Positions 1 through 7,861 of a stretch of DNA of 10,000 nt are shown here, in pieces (positions within the stretch are counted from its first letter, which is position 1; each line of letters opens with the position of its first letter). Both the position numbers and the translations under genes were made by a program. The notes below the pieces were generated by a model. That model saw nothing but the letters and a program-made list of their open reading frames with translations, was not told the origin of the DNA and ran no database searches. The stretch spans positions 19,054,129 to 19,064,128 of the forward strand of contig CM060342.1 in the NCBI GenBank assembly GCA_030674155.1, in the 5' to 3' direction. The DNA comes from Stramonita haemastoma. Its lineage: Eukaryota; Mollusca; Gastropoda; Neogastropoda; Muricidae.

Positions 1-214
1 AATTATTTGTTCAAGCCTACGTATAGTGTTTCTTTGTCATCTTAACTGCATCACAACAAATTCGGTACCACACTGTTTCTCTTTAAAAATCACGCCAGAA
101 GCATAAAACAAAACATCAACACTGTGAACATGTTTCGTACAGATAACAGTATCAACCACATCTCACGCAATAATTACATTAACAGCGACACAAAACACTA
201 AAACGTTGAACGGC

Positions 215-219
<5 letters not shown>
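1..219. other. AT-rich noncoding sequence, nothing recognised
   Basis: No open frame of useful length and no RNA-gene or transposon signature is visible. It is ordinary AT-rich flank leading into the first AT array. Confidence 0.5.

Positions 220-297
<78 letters not shown>
220..297. repeat. (AT)n microsatellite ending in (AC)n
   Basis: About 35 uninterrupted AT units run from 220 to 290 and switch to ACACACA at 291-297. The purity suggests a young, length-variable locus. The array is self-complementary and can extrude hairpins or cruciforms. Confidence 0.97.
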
Positions 298-299
<2 letters not shown>

Positions 300-1864
300 G
301 TGCGTGTTCATCACTGAAAGACATGTTTAGTTCTATTCGATAGCATTAATCAATTTAATGTACAGTTATAACCTGTTTCTTTGCTTTACATAATCACACA
401 AATAACAATTTCATTTTATATATATACTCATACAAATATGTATACCTCACATAGTATACACACAATAATGCTTCATATATCCCATACATGGCAAATATTA
501 TGTGAATGGATATAAACAAACAACTCTATAGCTCTCTCGATCGAGAAAGTTCCAGGAATGAACTGAATTCAGAAGAAAAAAAACTCAGGCTAAGAACTGC
601 CAGCAGAAAAAAAACATAATTTTTTTTTAACAAACATTGTTTTCTCACGGACAAATGAAAGCAAACGCAAGCCACGAAATTGGAACAACAACAACAACAA
701 CAACAACAAAGCGTCAATAAGTTTAAAATTTTGCTAGAAACTTGAACATAACTGAACCAAACTGAAAAAAAATAAGCTGAACTGAAACAAACCTGAGGTG
801 GCCTTGATTTGACTGAGAGCATCGTGGTCAAAATGTGTGTGTATATCACCGACAGTCACTGATGAACAACTACAACAAACAACAACAAAAAATCCAAGAT
901 TGTCACCAAACTTGACTGAATAATCTCCAACATGACAGAAAAATAAATTAAATTATCAATCCAGTGCTGATATAAGTAGAGTGATAATGTCAAATCAAGA
1001 ATCATCAATTACGGTTCTTGAGAACAATGCTTAAAAAATCTGGAATGAGAAAAAAAAATCAAGCAAAAACTGAATAATAAATAACTTTAAAACCAACATG
1101 AAAAAACATCTGAATCACACAAGAACAATTTTCAACGACATGGGAACAACCTTTATCAAGACGAGAATGGTTTTACCTCATTTCGCCAACGGAACACCTT
1201 CAACCAATATAAAGATAACTACAAAGGCCTCCTTTCAGTGGACAGTCCATAAACAAAAATCTAAAACCTGAAAAACATTGGCTGTGTATCAAACAAGAAG
1301 AATACAAGTCTTGTGACAGCCATTTTTCAAGGATATAGAACAAAATCAAAAGAAAAAGACAGGCCTCAACTCTCTTACATGCAGAAAATAACGGCATCTG
1401 CAGCCTGACTGTTGCAGAAGTTGTCCACAACTCAACAGTACAGACAGACTGACAAAATAAGAAGAAGAATGAGGAGGAGGAGGATGTCACAGTCTGATTC
1501 AACAAGGGACAAGTAGCATTCTATCAGTTGAAGAACGTCTAGAGATCCAGAAATCTGACGACAAACATCAAGCATCTTCAACAACGGCTGAAAACTGACT
1601 TGGGGAACCTGACACTTGCAGAACCACTGTCACCACAATACATTCTATGATAAAACACACTGAAACAAAACTGTAATCAACACCCACCTCAGACAGTTTC
1701 TGTGGACCCACTGGATAGTTCAAATGAGCACTAAATCTGTGGTAGTATACAAAATGGCAACTTGCAGAAAAGGAGATCCTTCAACACTGAAGGTAGATTG
1801 GTCACATGCTCTGTAAAACTGAAATCCGGCATCACAGCACAAGCCCACCCCCACCCCTACCTCA

Positions 1865-1865
<1 letters not shown>
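298..1865. other. Gene-free AT-rich region with scattered simple sequence
   Basis: No exon, tRNA or transposon domain could be supported on either strand. Open frames up to about 107 codons exist but are driven by A/T-rich composition and polycysteine or polyphenylalanine runs. A (CAA)n tract lies at 684-710. The words CTGAA and ACTGAA recur loosely between about 745 and 1110, which looks like cryptic simplicity, not an ordered array. A short GGA tract lies at about 1470-1484. The stretch could hide an unrecognised UTR, intron or old repeat. Confidence 0.5.
684..710. repeat. (CAA)n trinucleotide microsatellite
   Basis: About nine tandem CAA units. The reverse strand reads as GTT/TGT and produces a run of cysteines in a spurious minus-strand frame. 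Confidence 0.9.

Positions 1866-1910
<45 letters not shown>
1866..1910. repeat. Poly(C) tract, 45 uninterrupted bases
   Basis: 45 consecutive C residues follow a C-rich lead-in (1845-1865) with single A or T interruptions. A homopolymer of this length is rare because it is prone to slippage. The G strand could form G-quadruplexes and the C strand i-motifs. The exact length in an assembly is uncertain, since sequencing of such runs is error-prone. Confidence 0.95.
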
Positions 1911-2027
1911 ATTAAAACTCACAGAAAACACGTTTTTAACAGAAAAGCAATTTGATATGACTATGTACGAGATCAACGTTAAACGTCATGAAAATAGTAG
2001 GAATTGAGCTGGGAATGAGGACAATCA

Positions 2028-2039
2028 ATATATATATAT

Positions 2040-2119
<80 letters not shown>
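2028..2119. repeat. (AT)n microsatellite with one phase break
   Basis: AT dinucleotides run through the whole interval, with an AA phase shift at 2050/2051. It ends in CATATGC. Translated frames across it give only alternating isoleucine and tyrosine and are not coding. Confidence 0.96.
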
Positions 2120-2124
<5 letters not shown>

Positions 2125-2259
2125 GCATTGTGTGACCAAATTCTCTACGAAAACAACTGACAGCAAAACATTCAGTGGACTATAATTATTACAGAACAGA
2201 TTAAAGTGTATTGAAGAACACTTCACACAATCCAAATCAACAACAAAACGCAACTCAAC

Positions 2260-2526
2260 TCAGCTGTCTCCATCGCCGCTGTCGTCGTAAGAGCTCCACG
2301 CAATGCCACCAGGGTTTGCCCTCTCTCTCTCTCTGTCTCTCCTATGATCTACGATCTCCTGTATCCCTCCCAGACCACTGATCTCAGTGATGTTGGCAAT
2401 GTAGAATATTGGTGGTCTGCCTCTTTTCCTTCTGCCCTCAACCTTACCCGGGATAACTGACAGTACAAAGTGCCCAGAAAAAGGTACGACTCCGGAACAG
2501 CTCAATTTTAGTTGTTTATATAGCAA
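2260..2526 (-). pseudogene. Decayed C-terminal fragment of a non-LTR retrotransposon polyprotein
   Basis: An 88-codon minus frame contains GKVEGRRKRGRP (residues 27-38), then a degraded segment ending in NITEISGLGGIQE, then a D-R-E-R stretch (residues 64-67). Seen order: basic GRRKRGRP box, a segment that in related elements reads like RxRWxDNITEWTGLSLQE, then a DRExW box. This order is characteristic of the tail after the reverse transcriptase in many animal LINE polyproteins. The expected tryptophans are lost and the part after the DRE box is replaced by serine, aspartate and glycine codons, so the copy is inactive. No reverse transcriptase is visible upstream on this strand. Clade cannot be assigned. 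The match is from memory of the motif pattern, so certainty is moderate; a chance basic-rich frame is the alternative. Confidence 0.55.
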
Positions 2527-2914
2527 TTAGAAGATTGCCAATACGTTTGTTGTTTCAAAGGTTACCATTTATGTACAGAAACCTAGAGTTGTGCGTTTAT
2601 TCACCTTCACCTATCCTATAGTCTATAGACTGCTTGGGCACCACTGAAGATTTTTCAACCAATCTCCTCCACTCTGTACATATAATCCCTGCCAAATCTG
2701 TATTATTTGTCCCGTCTCCCATTTACAAGATATTAGATGAATGGTGGCCACTTTGACTTTGCCACACTTTTAGGTGGGAATATAAACTGAGGTCCTATCC
2801 ACAACATGAATTTAGTATATAATTATAGAAACCGTGGCCACAAGACAGTTATTCCAGGCAAAATTCTGCGAGGACAAAAACCAGTTTCAAAATAAAAAAA
2901 AACAAAGATACATA
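2527..2914. other. Noncoding stretch with possible old repeat sequence
   Basis: No credible exon is visible. 2765-2800 contains a phrase of the type TATAAACTGAGGTCCT, which resembles the core phrase shared by the two minus-strand SINEs of this window (there on the opposite strand), so part of this stretch may be a degraded SINE. The resemblance is too short to assert. Confidence 0.35.
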
Positions 2915-3048
2915 CAAATAAACATGCAAATGTCAATGCAAATAAACATGCAAATGTCAATGCAAATAAACATGCAAATGTCAACGCAAATAAACATGCA
3001 AATGTCAACGCAAATAAACATGCAAATGTCAATGCAAATAAACATGCT
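2915..3048. repeat. 24-bp minisatellite, about 5.6 units, rich in octamer and forkhead words
   Basis: The unit is CAAATAAACATGCAAATGTC followed by AATG. Units start at 2915, 2939, 2963, 2987, 3011 and 3035 (the last partial). The only variation in the five full units is AATG versus AACG at the unit end (AACG in units 3 and 4). Each full unit contains ATGCAAAT, the POU octamer, and ATAAACA, a forkhead-type core; unit junctions ending in AATG create extra octamers. Total: eight exact octamers, two ACGCAAAT variants and six ATAAACA words in 134 bp. Because 24 is divisible by three, open frames persist on both strands, but these encode only an eight-residue repeat and are not genes. Confidence 0.95.
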
Positions 3049-3249
3049 AAAGATACCTCGGCTGTGTGCGGAACCCGGGGAGAGAAGCCTGAATTTCAAG
3101 CACCTCAACTCTATAAGAAATGCCGTACAAAATAGTCGACGGATTATATGAGGCTAGAAACATACCGTGAAATTCAGTATCATCAGTTCTGACTGACTGC
3201 TCAATTTAAGGAGGTGTTTGGGGCACTGCACTGATTTTTTTCAGCCACT

Positions 3250-3370
3250 GAGTCCTACGCAAGTTGAATCTGGCGGAGTTCATCTCTCTCAAGGTAGCAG
3301 GGTGCATGCAGGGTATATTCGTGTCATACAAGGGATCGACCATAGCTGGCCTACTTTTCTACAACATAAC
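3250..3370 (-). repeat. Dispersed repeat block, copy 1 (also at 4126-4238)
   Basis: This block aligns by eye with 4126-4238 in the same orientation. Shared words include CATCTCTCT, a TATTCGTGTCAT/TATTCATGTCAT pair, GCTGGCC and CTTCTAC/TTTCTAC. It lies immediately downstream, on the minus strand, of the tRNA-headed SINE at 3371-3556 and may be its 3' part or a separate repeat. Confidence 0.65.
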
Positions 3371-3556
3371 GGATTTTTTTTAATTCTGCAAGATGTTCTG
3401 CCTGTATTCACACACGGGACCTCGGTTTATAATCTTATCTGAAGGACTTTTAGGGGAGTGGATCCAGTAGCAACATTAGCTTTAGAGATTCGAACCCACA
3501 CCTTCAAGTTGCTGGCAGATCACATAACCCAACACTCTCACCACTAGGCCCTAGTT
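3371..3556 (-). mobile_element. tRNA-derived SINE, minus strand
   Basis: Read on the minus strand, a tRNA-like head starts near 3556 with CCTAGTGGTGAGAGTGTTGG as an internal box A region. Box B is GGGTTCGAATCTC at 3497-3485. The body then carries ATAAACCGAGGTCCC (near 3430-3416) and an A-rich phrase (TTAAAAAAAATCC, near 3370-3382). The segment 3416-3448 aligns with 6550-6583 of the other minus-strand SINE, so the two share a core. Such elements are transcribed by RNA polymerase III and copied in trans by a LINE. The copy is diverged and its exact 3' end is unclear because a second repeat block adjoins it. Target-site duplications were not seen. Confidence 0.7.
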
Positions 3557-3861
3557 GGAATAACAAAGCTCAAAGGAATTATTCCCAACAGGTAAGTTCT
3601 ACGGCCTCGAAATAGCTACTTCTGGCAAAAACATCACCAGCAAAACACCAGTTTCCCATCCAGTTTCTTTTCCCAAAAAGGAAACAAGTCTTCTGGACAA
3701 TCAGTAAACGCTTAGCTACACATGCCAAGACACAGCCACTTAAAAAATACTTAATTCGGCAATTACATAACATCTTGATGCAATTCATAATGTATGTTGA
3801 GTATTTTCACGTTTCAAAATCCACCAAACATTATGGGACCTTTAACGTGCGCGTTCACATT
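3557..3861. other. Noncoding stretch, nothing recognised
   Basis: Only a short minus-strand open frame of about 69 codons without domain character is present. No RNA or transposon signal was seen before the AT array. Confidence 0.45.
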
Positions 3862-3879
3862 TATATATATATATATAAT

Positions 3880-3947
<68 letters not shown>

Positions 3948-3971
3948 CATATATAGAGAGAGAGGGATACA

Positions 3972-4053
<82 letters not shown>

Positions 4054-4056
4054 ACA
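3862..4056. repeat. Compound microsatellite (AT)n-(GA)n-(CA)n
   Basis: AT units run 3862-3945 with phase breaks near 3877/3878 and 3890/3891, followed by a short bridge, a GA tract (3954-3964) and CA units from 3973 to 4047. One T interruption at 4048 is followed by CA again to about 4056. Three dinucleotide classes in direct succession are typical of microsatellites that seed one another. Translations give only cysteine/valine and isoleucine/tyrosine repeats. Confidence 0.95.
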
Positions 4057-4125
4057 GTTCCTCCCTCCTTCCTTTATCTCCCTATGAAGATACTGAGAAA
4101 CTGCTCTGACTTTTTAAAGTCTATC

Positions 4126-4238
4126 TTGGGCAAGCTGAACTTGATGAAGCCCATCTCTCTCCATGCTACAGATTTCATGTAAGGCATATTCATGTCATCC
4201 ATACCCTCAGCCATTGCTGGCCGAATCTTCTACAGTAC
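4126..4238 (-). repeat. Dispersed repeat block, copy 2 (partner of 3250-3370)
   Basis: This is the partner of the block at 3250-3370, about 870 bp away, in the same orientation. It lacks the tRNA-like head, which suggests a truncated copy or that the block is a repeat of its own. Strand is given by analogy with copy 1. Confidence 0.6.
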
Positions 4239-4930
4239 TCCCAAAGAGAGAACGATTCAACGGGAAACAACCGCAGATACCTGCTTGTTTGCAGTTTTAC
4301 CGCTTATTCCGTCGTTCAGAATATTGTCAACGAGGAGGAGGGGAGATGAATAACAAACTAATTACATGAAAATGCTTAACTTACTGTGGGACGACCATCG
4401 GATTATACTCACCACCTTGACAATGTGGACAAGGCGCTCCTAGCCGAAGAGTTATACTGTTACTCGTAACTGAGATCTACTAGATGGACTGTTTTCAGAG
4501 ATTCAGTCTCTTTCTCCGCGTAACTTACAGTCCAAAGAGACTATTATCTGATCTCAAATATGATTGCTCACACATCATGAATCTCTGATCTGTAGGAGTC
4601 ACAGAGACTTCAGAAATGAGCGGATCACACATCTGGCCAAAAGTTTTGTCACATATCCATGTACAAGCAAACGACCAAGGCCATACGTATGTTAGGATTG
4701 ACTCCTTCCACAACAAACCCTTAACAAAGCAACCTGCAACAAAACCTTCGAGGCAGGAGCATGGCTGCCTTATACGGTGTGGTACTTGGGGAAATAACAC
4801 AATCATGCATGCAAACTTCCCATCCAGTGTGTGCTTCAACAGTTTCCCCAGTGATTCTCATGTTGTTGTTTCTTTTTCTGTTGTTGTAATATTGCACGGC
4901 TACACTTCCGAGGTTCACCAACAGCGAGAC
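4239..4930. other. Noncoding stretch, nothing recognised
   Basis: Overlapping open frames of about 105-115 codons occur on both strands between 4525 and 5035, but none has domain character or biased codon use. Part may be 3' flank or 3' UTR of the opsin gene to the right. No AATAAA was found on the minus strand here. Confidence 0.4.
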
Positions 4931-5000
4931 TTTTTTGTGTATGCGACCTTTTTTTCCTCGTAAACCATTAAGGGAGCCGCATTCCGACTTCGAGAATATT
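4931..5000. repeat. Dispersed repeat, copy 1 (partner at 9757-9824)
   Basis: This stretch and 9757-9824 share, in the same order and orientation, a T-run, TATGCGACC (4940-4948 and 9766-9774), a T-rich bridge, AACC-type words and CATTCCGACTT (4980-4990 and 9801-9811). Spacing between the two anchors differs by only a few bases. It is a dispersed repeat of unknown class. Confidence 0.7.
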
Positions 5001-5356
5001 CTCAAGTATGGCGAGTGAGCCAAAAAAGAGTCCATAATCCAGGGTGATCCTTCCCAAAGAGTGTCAAAGCTGGGAAACGCCCAACTCAGCAGAATCAGTT
5101 TCCCCTTACTTTCAGCTCCACTCAGCTGCTATAGATCTATTCCAACCCAGCTGGTGCTAATTATAGCAAGGAACTTGACTACACTCGGGCTTGGTGGTGA
5201 AAGGAAAGAGGGCATGCTAAATTTTTAGCACTGGCCCCTGAAATCCTTGACTTGAGTGGACGCTGGATTTTGCATGCTGTGCCCACACCAACACCACATC
5301 ACACCACAACACACAGCACACCACAGTCCCCAAAAACAAAAACAGAACTCCCCCCA
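5001..5356 (-). other. Probable 3' flank or 3' UTR of the opsin gene
   Basis: This is the sequence directly downstream, on the minus strand, of the opsin stop codon. It contains a CA-rich stretch (5280-5330) and no clear polyadenylation signal. Assignment as UTR is inferred from position only. Confidence 0.35.
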
Positions 5357-5725
5357 TCAGTCCGACAGATCCAAGGAGTGTTCCGGGCCCACCTGCGTGT
5401 CTTGCTGCTCCTCCTCCTCCACGGCGGTGAAGTTGACGGTATGTAACGGCACAGACGTGGTCACCTCTCCCTCCTGCGCCGTTTCCACCACCGTTGTCAC
5501 CCTCCTCTTCCTCCGCCACTTCAGCGTGGGGAAAAGTCGGCGGAATTTGTTGTTGAGGGCGCAGTAAATGATGGGGTCCAGCACGTGCGAGCATTTGGCG
5601 GTCACGGCGGCGAGCGGCGTCATGGCCAGTGGTATGTGCGGCGTTTGCGTGTAGGCTGTCAGCATGGCGAAGACGGAATAGGGCGTCCAGGCCAGGACGA
5701 AGACGGTACACATGGCGATGGTCAG
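5357..5725 (-). CDS. Opsin (retinal-binding GPCR), last coding exon: helices 6-7 and tail
   Basis: Light-receptor GPCR of the plasma membrane, partial. The exon opens after a strong acceptor with LTIAMC and encodes 122 residues ending in TGA (5359-5357). Helix 6 holds VFVLAWTPYS (W13). Helix 7 holds VTAKCSHVLDPIIY, with the lysine at residue 44. The W-to-K distance is 31 residues, the same as Trp265 to Lys296 of bovine rhodopsin, so K44 is the expected Schiff-base site for retinal. DPIIY (50-54) replaces the usual NPxxY and is followed by CALNNKFRR, the start of helix 8, giving an NNK tripeptide at rhodopsin positions 310-312, not the HPK/HPR type of Gq rhabdomeric opsins. The tail has a basic patch (KWRRKRR, 69-75) and an acidic run (EEEE), with no palmitoylation-type cysteine pair. 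The in-frame Met at 5713 is internal to helix 6, not a start. A CAG/GTGGGC donor at 5393/5392 could give an alternative tail. The subfamily (ciliary-like, xenopsin-like or tetraopsin-like) is not decided. Confidence 0.87.
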   Translation of the reverse strand: MTIAMCTVFVLAWTPYSVFAMLTAYTQTPHIPLAMTPLAAVTAKCSHVLDPIIYCALNNKFRRLFPTLKWRRKRRVTTVVETAQEGEVTTSVPLHTVNFTAVEEEEQQDTQVGPEHSLDLSD

Positions 5726-5750
5726 CTGGTGTGGGGAGAGAGAGAGGGAA
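5726..5750 (-). promoter_or_regulatory. 3' splice acceptor of the opsin exon
   Basis: Read on the minus strand, TTCCCTCTCTCTCTCCCCAC is followed by ACCAG and then the exon. It is a near-ideal polypyrimidine tract plus CAG. The reading frame puts the intron between codons (phase 0), just before the start of helix 6. A spliced eukaryotic gene is therefore certain in kind. Confidence 0.85.
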
Positions 5751-5827
5751 ATATAATTATGAAGTGAGGTTGGGGGTGGGTTTGGAAATTTTTTATCTGT
5801 AACTGTGACTGATACGTGAAAACGTTT

Positions 5828-5880
5828 TCAAATTCAAATTCAAAGTACTTTATTATCTCTAAAACAGAGAAATTCCAGTT
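5828..5880 (-). mobile_element. 3' end of a non-LTR retroposon with (GAATTT)n-like tail
   Basis: Read on the minus strand, this ends AATAAAGTACTTTGAATTTG and continues AATTTGA. An AATAAA (5854-5849) is followed by a GAATTT-repeat tail, a common ending of animal LINE/SINE copies. Just upstream is a small hairpin, with TCTCT at 5856-5860 pairing with AGAGA at 5866-5870 around an AAAAC loop. The 5' limit of the element is unknown and may extend to higher coordinates. The copy would sit inside the opsin intron, in the same orientation as the gene. Confidence 0.5.
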
Positions 5881-5898
5881 TCGGAATGTTCTTTGATA

Positions 5899-5992
5899 GT
5901 GTTGTGTTGCTTTGCATTGGTATGTATTGTGTTGATTCGTATTGTAATGCGGTGCATTGTATTACGATGCATAGTACAGTATTGTACTGTAA
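5899..5992. repeat. Degenerate ATTGT/GTATT pentanucleotide repeat
   Basis: Irregular runs of GTATTGT, GTGTTG, GCATTG and TTACGATGC occur, consistent with an old pentanucleotide array broken by point changes. Similar and purer sequence returns at 6270-6306. Confidence 0.65.
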
Positions 5993-5999
5993 AGGTAAT

Positions 6000-6240
6000 A
6001 CGTTCCGGTGTTCCCATAACCTATGTGGTCGTTGGGGAGCGAGATGTCAGAGACCTCAACTTCTCCAGGGGGCAGCATATTGAGGACGGCGCCCATCTCC
6101 TCTCCTTCGCTGCTTTACCTTTCCTGACCCTAAAGAAGGCACGTACCTATTTTCAGCTGGGTGACCTGGGAGACTGTACTGAAGCCAAGGCGCGCAAACG
6201 GTCACCTACCCGCTTTGTCAACCACGCTGAGAGCTAATTA
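6000..6240 (-). mobile_element. Probable degenerate repeat sharing a block with the 7790 SINE
   Basis: The reverse complement of 6139-6202 reads CGTTTGCGCGCCTTGG, then CCCAGGTCACCCAGCTGAAA and ATAGGTACG. This parallels 7866-7931 of the plus-strand SINE: CGTTATGCCCTTGG, then CACCCCACCCAGGTGTAAAA and GGGGTACC. The remainder is unassigned but GC-richer than its flanks. It is bracketed by ATTGT-type sequence on both sides. Resemblance was judged by eye and is imperfect, so the call is tentative; an unrelated low-copy sequence is possible. Confidence 0.4.
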
Positions 6241-6269
6241 ACCTCAGCTAAACGAGTGATCTGACAACT

Positions 6270-6306
6270 CTAATGTAATGTATTGTATTGCATTGTATTG
6301 TATTGG
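6270..6306. repeat. (ATTGT)n pentanucleotide microsatellite
   Basis: TAATGTAATGTATTGTATTG and CATTGTATTGTATTG run in succession, about seven units with minor substitutions. Confidence 0.85.
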
Positions 6307-6464
6307 ACACCCCATTAGGTACAGAAGATTTCACTATGTGATGTTTGGGCTGCTCTTCCCGCGCAAAGCTAACGCCAAGATCAGCGACACCTTTCTTTTT
6401 ACAAAAATTCTTTTCCTGTCTACATGTGTAACTCTGTCCTATCACAGTTGCTTGAGGGGGGGGG

Positions 6465-6703
6465 TTTTAAAAATCATTTTTACATAATTCTGCCTCTGAC
6501 AACTCTTGTTGCTGTGGATTCTTTTCGTGGGCTATATGTGTGTTGCACCCTGGACCTAGTTTTATCGACTCATCTGAAAGACTTGTACCAAATCCACCAC
6601 TCAAGGTCTGGTGGACAGGAGAAAAATTTGGGTTACAGCGGGATCGAACCCACGACTTCACACTTTCTAGACGTGCTCGTTACCCCCAGACCGCGTATCC
6701 ACT
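6465..6703 (-). mobile_element. tRNA-derived SINE, minus strand, with conserved core
   Basis: Read on the minus strand, the head begins near 6703 (GGATACGCGGTCTGGGGGTA, box A region), with box B GGGTTCGATCCCG at 6651-6639. A core follows with GATAAAACTAGGTCCAGG, then CACGAAAAGAATCCACAGC, AACAAGAGTTGTC and GGCAGAATTATGTAAAAA. The order 'aggtcc...aaaga-cccac-gcaac-a...gttgtc...ggca-aattctgta' is one I associate with SINEs widespread in molluscs, from memory only. A run of nine C (minus strand) lies at the 3' boundary (6464-6456). The core shares 6550-6583 with 3416-3448 of the other minus-strand SINE. It is pol III-type, nonautonomous and probably immobile now. Confidence 0.75.
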
Positions 6704-7544
<841 letters not shown>

Positions 7545-7704
7545 CAACTCGATATAGGAATTAAAGGAAATGGGTTTTTAAGCTTCAAACACATTTCCAA
7601 AATGTCACCATGGCAAAATTTTAAGTGTTTACGTCCATGAACTCGGATGAGAGCGGAATTAAAAGAAATGGTGTTTCAAAGCTTAAAACACATTTTGAAA
7701 AGGT
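7545..7704. repeat. Diverged direct duplication, two units about 98 bp apart
   Basis: Unit 1 (7545-7605) contains AACTCG, GGAATTAAAGGAAATGG and AAGCTTCAAACACATTT. Unit 2 (7639-7704) contains AACTCGG, GGAATTAAAAGAAATGG and AAGCTTAAAACACATTT in the same order. The GGAATT anchors lie at 7557 and 7655. It is either an old tandem duplication or two units of a larger unrecognised repeat. Confidence 0.75.
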
Positions 7705-7789
7705 TAACCGGACATTTGAAAGGATATTGATTTTGTAAGCACAGAAAACATTCCGGATCAATTTATTTGTATGGTAAGCTGGGATTGTC

Positions 7790-7861
7790 GCCGCTGTAGT
7801 CTAGTGGTTAGGGCGTCGGACTCGTAATCTAAAGGTTGCAAGTTCGATCCCAGCTTTCGGC
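7790..7861 (+). promoter_or_regulatory. Internal RNA polymerase III promoter (box A and box B) of the SINE
   Basis: Box A region TAGTCTAGTGGTTA at 7797-7810 and box B GTTCGATCC at 7842-7850 are spaced as in tRNA genes. Whether this copy is transcribed cannot be judged from sequence. Confidence 0.65.

Noticed and set aside
526..849. 107-codon minus-strand open frame
   Set aside because: Low-complexity Ser, Phe and Cys runs from A/T-rich and (CAA)n sequence; no domain or splice context.
1762..2007. Plus-strand frame encoding a proline run
   Set aside because: The prolines come entirely from the 45-base C tract and the flanks have no coding character.
1936..2253. Ile/Tyr-repeat open frames on both strands
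   Set aside because: Translation of the (AT)n microsatellite.
2915..3048. CRISPR array
   Set aside because: The 24-bp units are directly contiguous with no variable spacers, and the context is eukaryotic; it is a minisatellite.
2823..3151. Repeat-peptide open frames on both strands
   Set aside because: The 24-bp unit is a multiple of three and has few stops, so frames persist by arithmetic on both strands.
3814..4047. Cys/Val and Ile/Tyr repeat open frame
   Set aside because: Translation of the compound (AT)n-(CA)n microsatellite.
4525..5035. Overlapping open frames of 104-115 codons on both strands
   Set aside because: Mutually overlapping, no recognised motifs, and part of the sequence belongs to a dispersed repeat.
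5217..5711. 164-codon minus-strand open frame overlapping the opsin exon
   Set aside because: It is a shifted-frame shadow of the opsin exon, rich in Arg, Gly and His, with no domain; the opsin frame has helices 6-7, the lysine and the acceptor site.
5893..6237. 114-codon plus-strand open frame
   Set aside because: Its first half is translated pentanucleotide repeat and its second half is probable degenerate SINE-like sequence.
7790..7861. Functional tRNA-Thr gene
   Set aside because: Mismatches in the acceptor and T stems, no terminator-like T run directly after the head, and a long SINE body follows.
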